This document shows positions 7,113-7,209 of a stretch of 7,209 nucleotides of DNA, one piece after another. How positions within the stretch are numbered: the first letter of the stretch is position 1; each line of letters opens with the position of its first letter. The stretch comes from Prevotella sp. (lineage in GTDB: Bacteria > Bacteroidota > Bacteroidia > Bacteroidales > Bacteroidaceae). The notes below the pieces were generated by a model that was not told where the DNA came from, did no database searches, and worked only from the letters and a program-made list of their open reading frames with translations. Where the stretch lies: the NCBI GenBank assembly GCA_021203705.1, contig JAJQAR010000149.1, forward strand, positions 1 through 7,209, read 5' to 3'. The position numbers were made by a program, and so were the translations under genes.

Positions 7113-7209
7113 CGTTTGAGGATGTTTCATTTTGAGGTCATTTCATTTGGGGATATTTCATTTCGTGGTATTTAATTTTGAGGTCATTTCATTTGGGGAT
7201 ATTTCGTTT
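7103..7209. repeat. 15/16-bp tandem minisatellite, seven units, running off the window end
   Basis: Units start at 7103, 7118, 7134, 7149, 7165, 7180 and 7195. Two related forms alternate: GAGGTCATTTCRTTT and GRGGATRTTTCATTT. The fifth unit (GTGGTATTTAATTTT) is a degenerate copy. The bases at 7129..7159 recur exactly at 7175..7205 (31 bp at a 46-bp offset). The array continues to the last base, so its true length is unknown. It contains no start codon plus useful frame on either strand and looks non-coding. Confidence 0.88.

Noticed and set aside
7146..7180. Bacteroides-type promoter for a downstream gene: TAATTTTG at 7173..7180 with TTTG at 7146..7149
   Set aside because: TAATTTTG fits the TAnnTTTG -7 element, but the gap to the upstream TTTG is 23 nt rather than about 19-21. 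Both elements are also parts of the tandem repeat, where T-rich words with G recur by construction.
7103..7209. The minisatellite as a coding pentapeptide repeat (units read EVISF, EDVSF, GDISF)
   Set aside because: The 16-nt units at 7118 and 7149 shift the frame, an upstream TGA at 7117..7119 closes the frame of the last three units, and there is no ATG start.
7103..7209. CRISPR array
   Set aside because: Units are contiguous 15/16-bp repeats with no unique spacers of the right length, and no cas genes are present.

Overview
The window is almost entirely one very large gene. An uninterrupted + strand reading frame of 2324 codons (8..6982) encodes a secreted protein with an N-terminal signal peptide, a long series of beta-rich segments, two strongly acidic linkers, and a C-terminal region built like the end of type IX secretion system (T9SS) cargo of Bacteroidota. 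The organism is most likely a member of Bacteroidales, possibly Prevotellaceae or a relative. This rests on the C-terminal sorting-type domain, the W-x-G...W...N-W and GNP-type motifs common in large secreted proteins of that order, the A+T-rich sequence around the start, and the lack of a strong ribosome-binding site. No database search was possible, so genus and family names are inference.

Layout. Bases 1..7 are too short to hold a promoter, and the frame is open to the left edge, so the true start is not fixed. Bases 8..157 encode the signal peptide. Bases 161..832 encode a probable N-terminal beta-sandwich. About 1000..2400 encodes an unassigned region with aromatic-rich motifs. About 2420..3001 encodes a jelly-roll-like segment. 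About 3137..4600 is a mixed region carrying both acidic linkers. From about 5009 the sequence encodes the C-terminal T9SS-style modules, ending with the sorting domain at 6767..6979.

The 3' end is where the DNA itself is most unusual. A 12-bp inverted repeat lies inside the sorting-domain codons. It abuts a 7-bp tandem array (AATTAAG) that supplies the stop codon. After a plain spacer comes a strong hairpin (7072..7112), which may be a terminator. Its right arm is part of the first unit of a 15/16-bp tandem repeat that runs to the end of the window (7103..7209). No second gene, RNA gene, CRISPR array or mobile element is supported.

I see no multi-gene system here. The protein probably works at the cell surface or outside the cell as an adhesin, matrix or glycan-binding protein, but its ligand cannot be read from the sequence. 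The repeat-rich 3' boundary is the part most worth following up.
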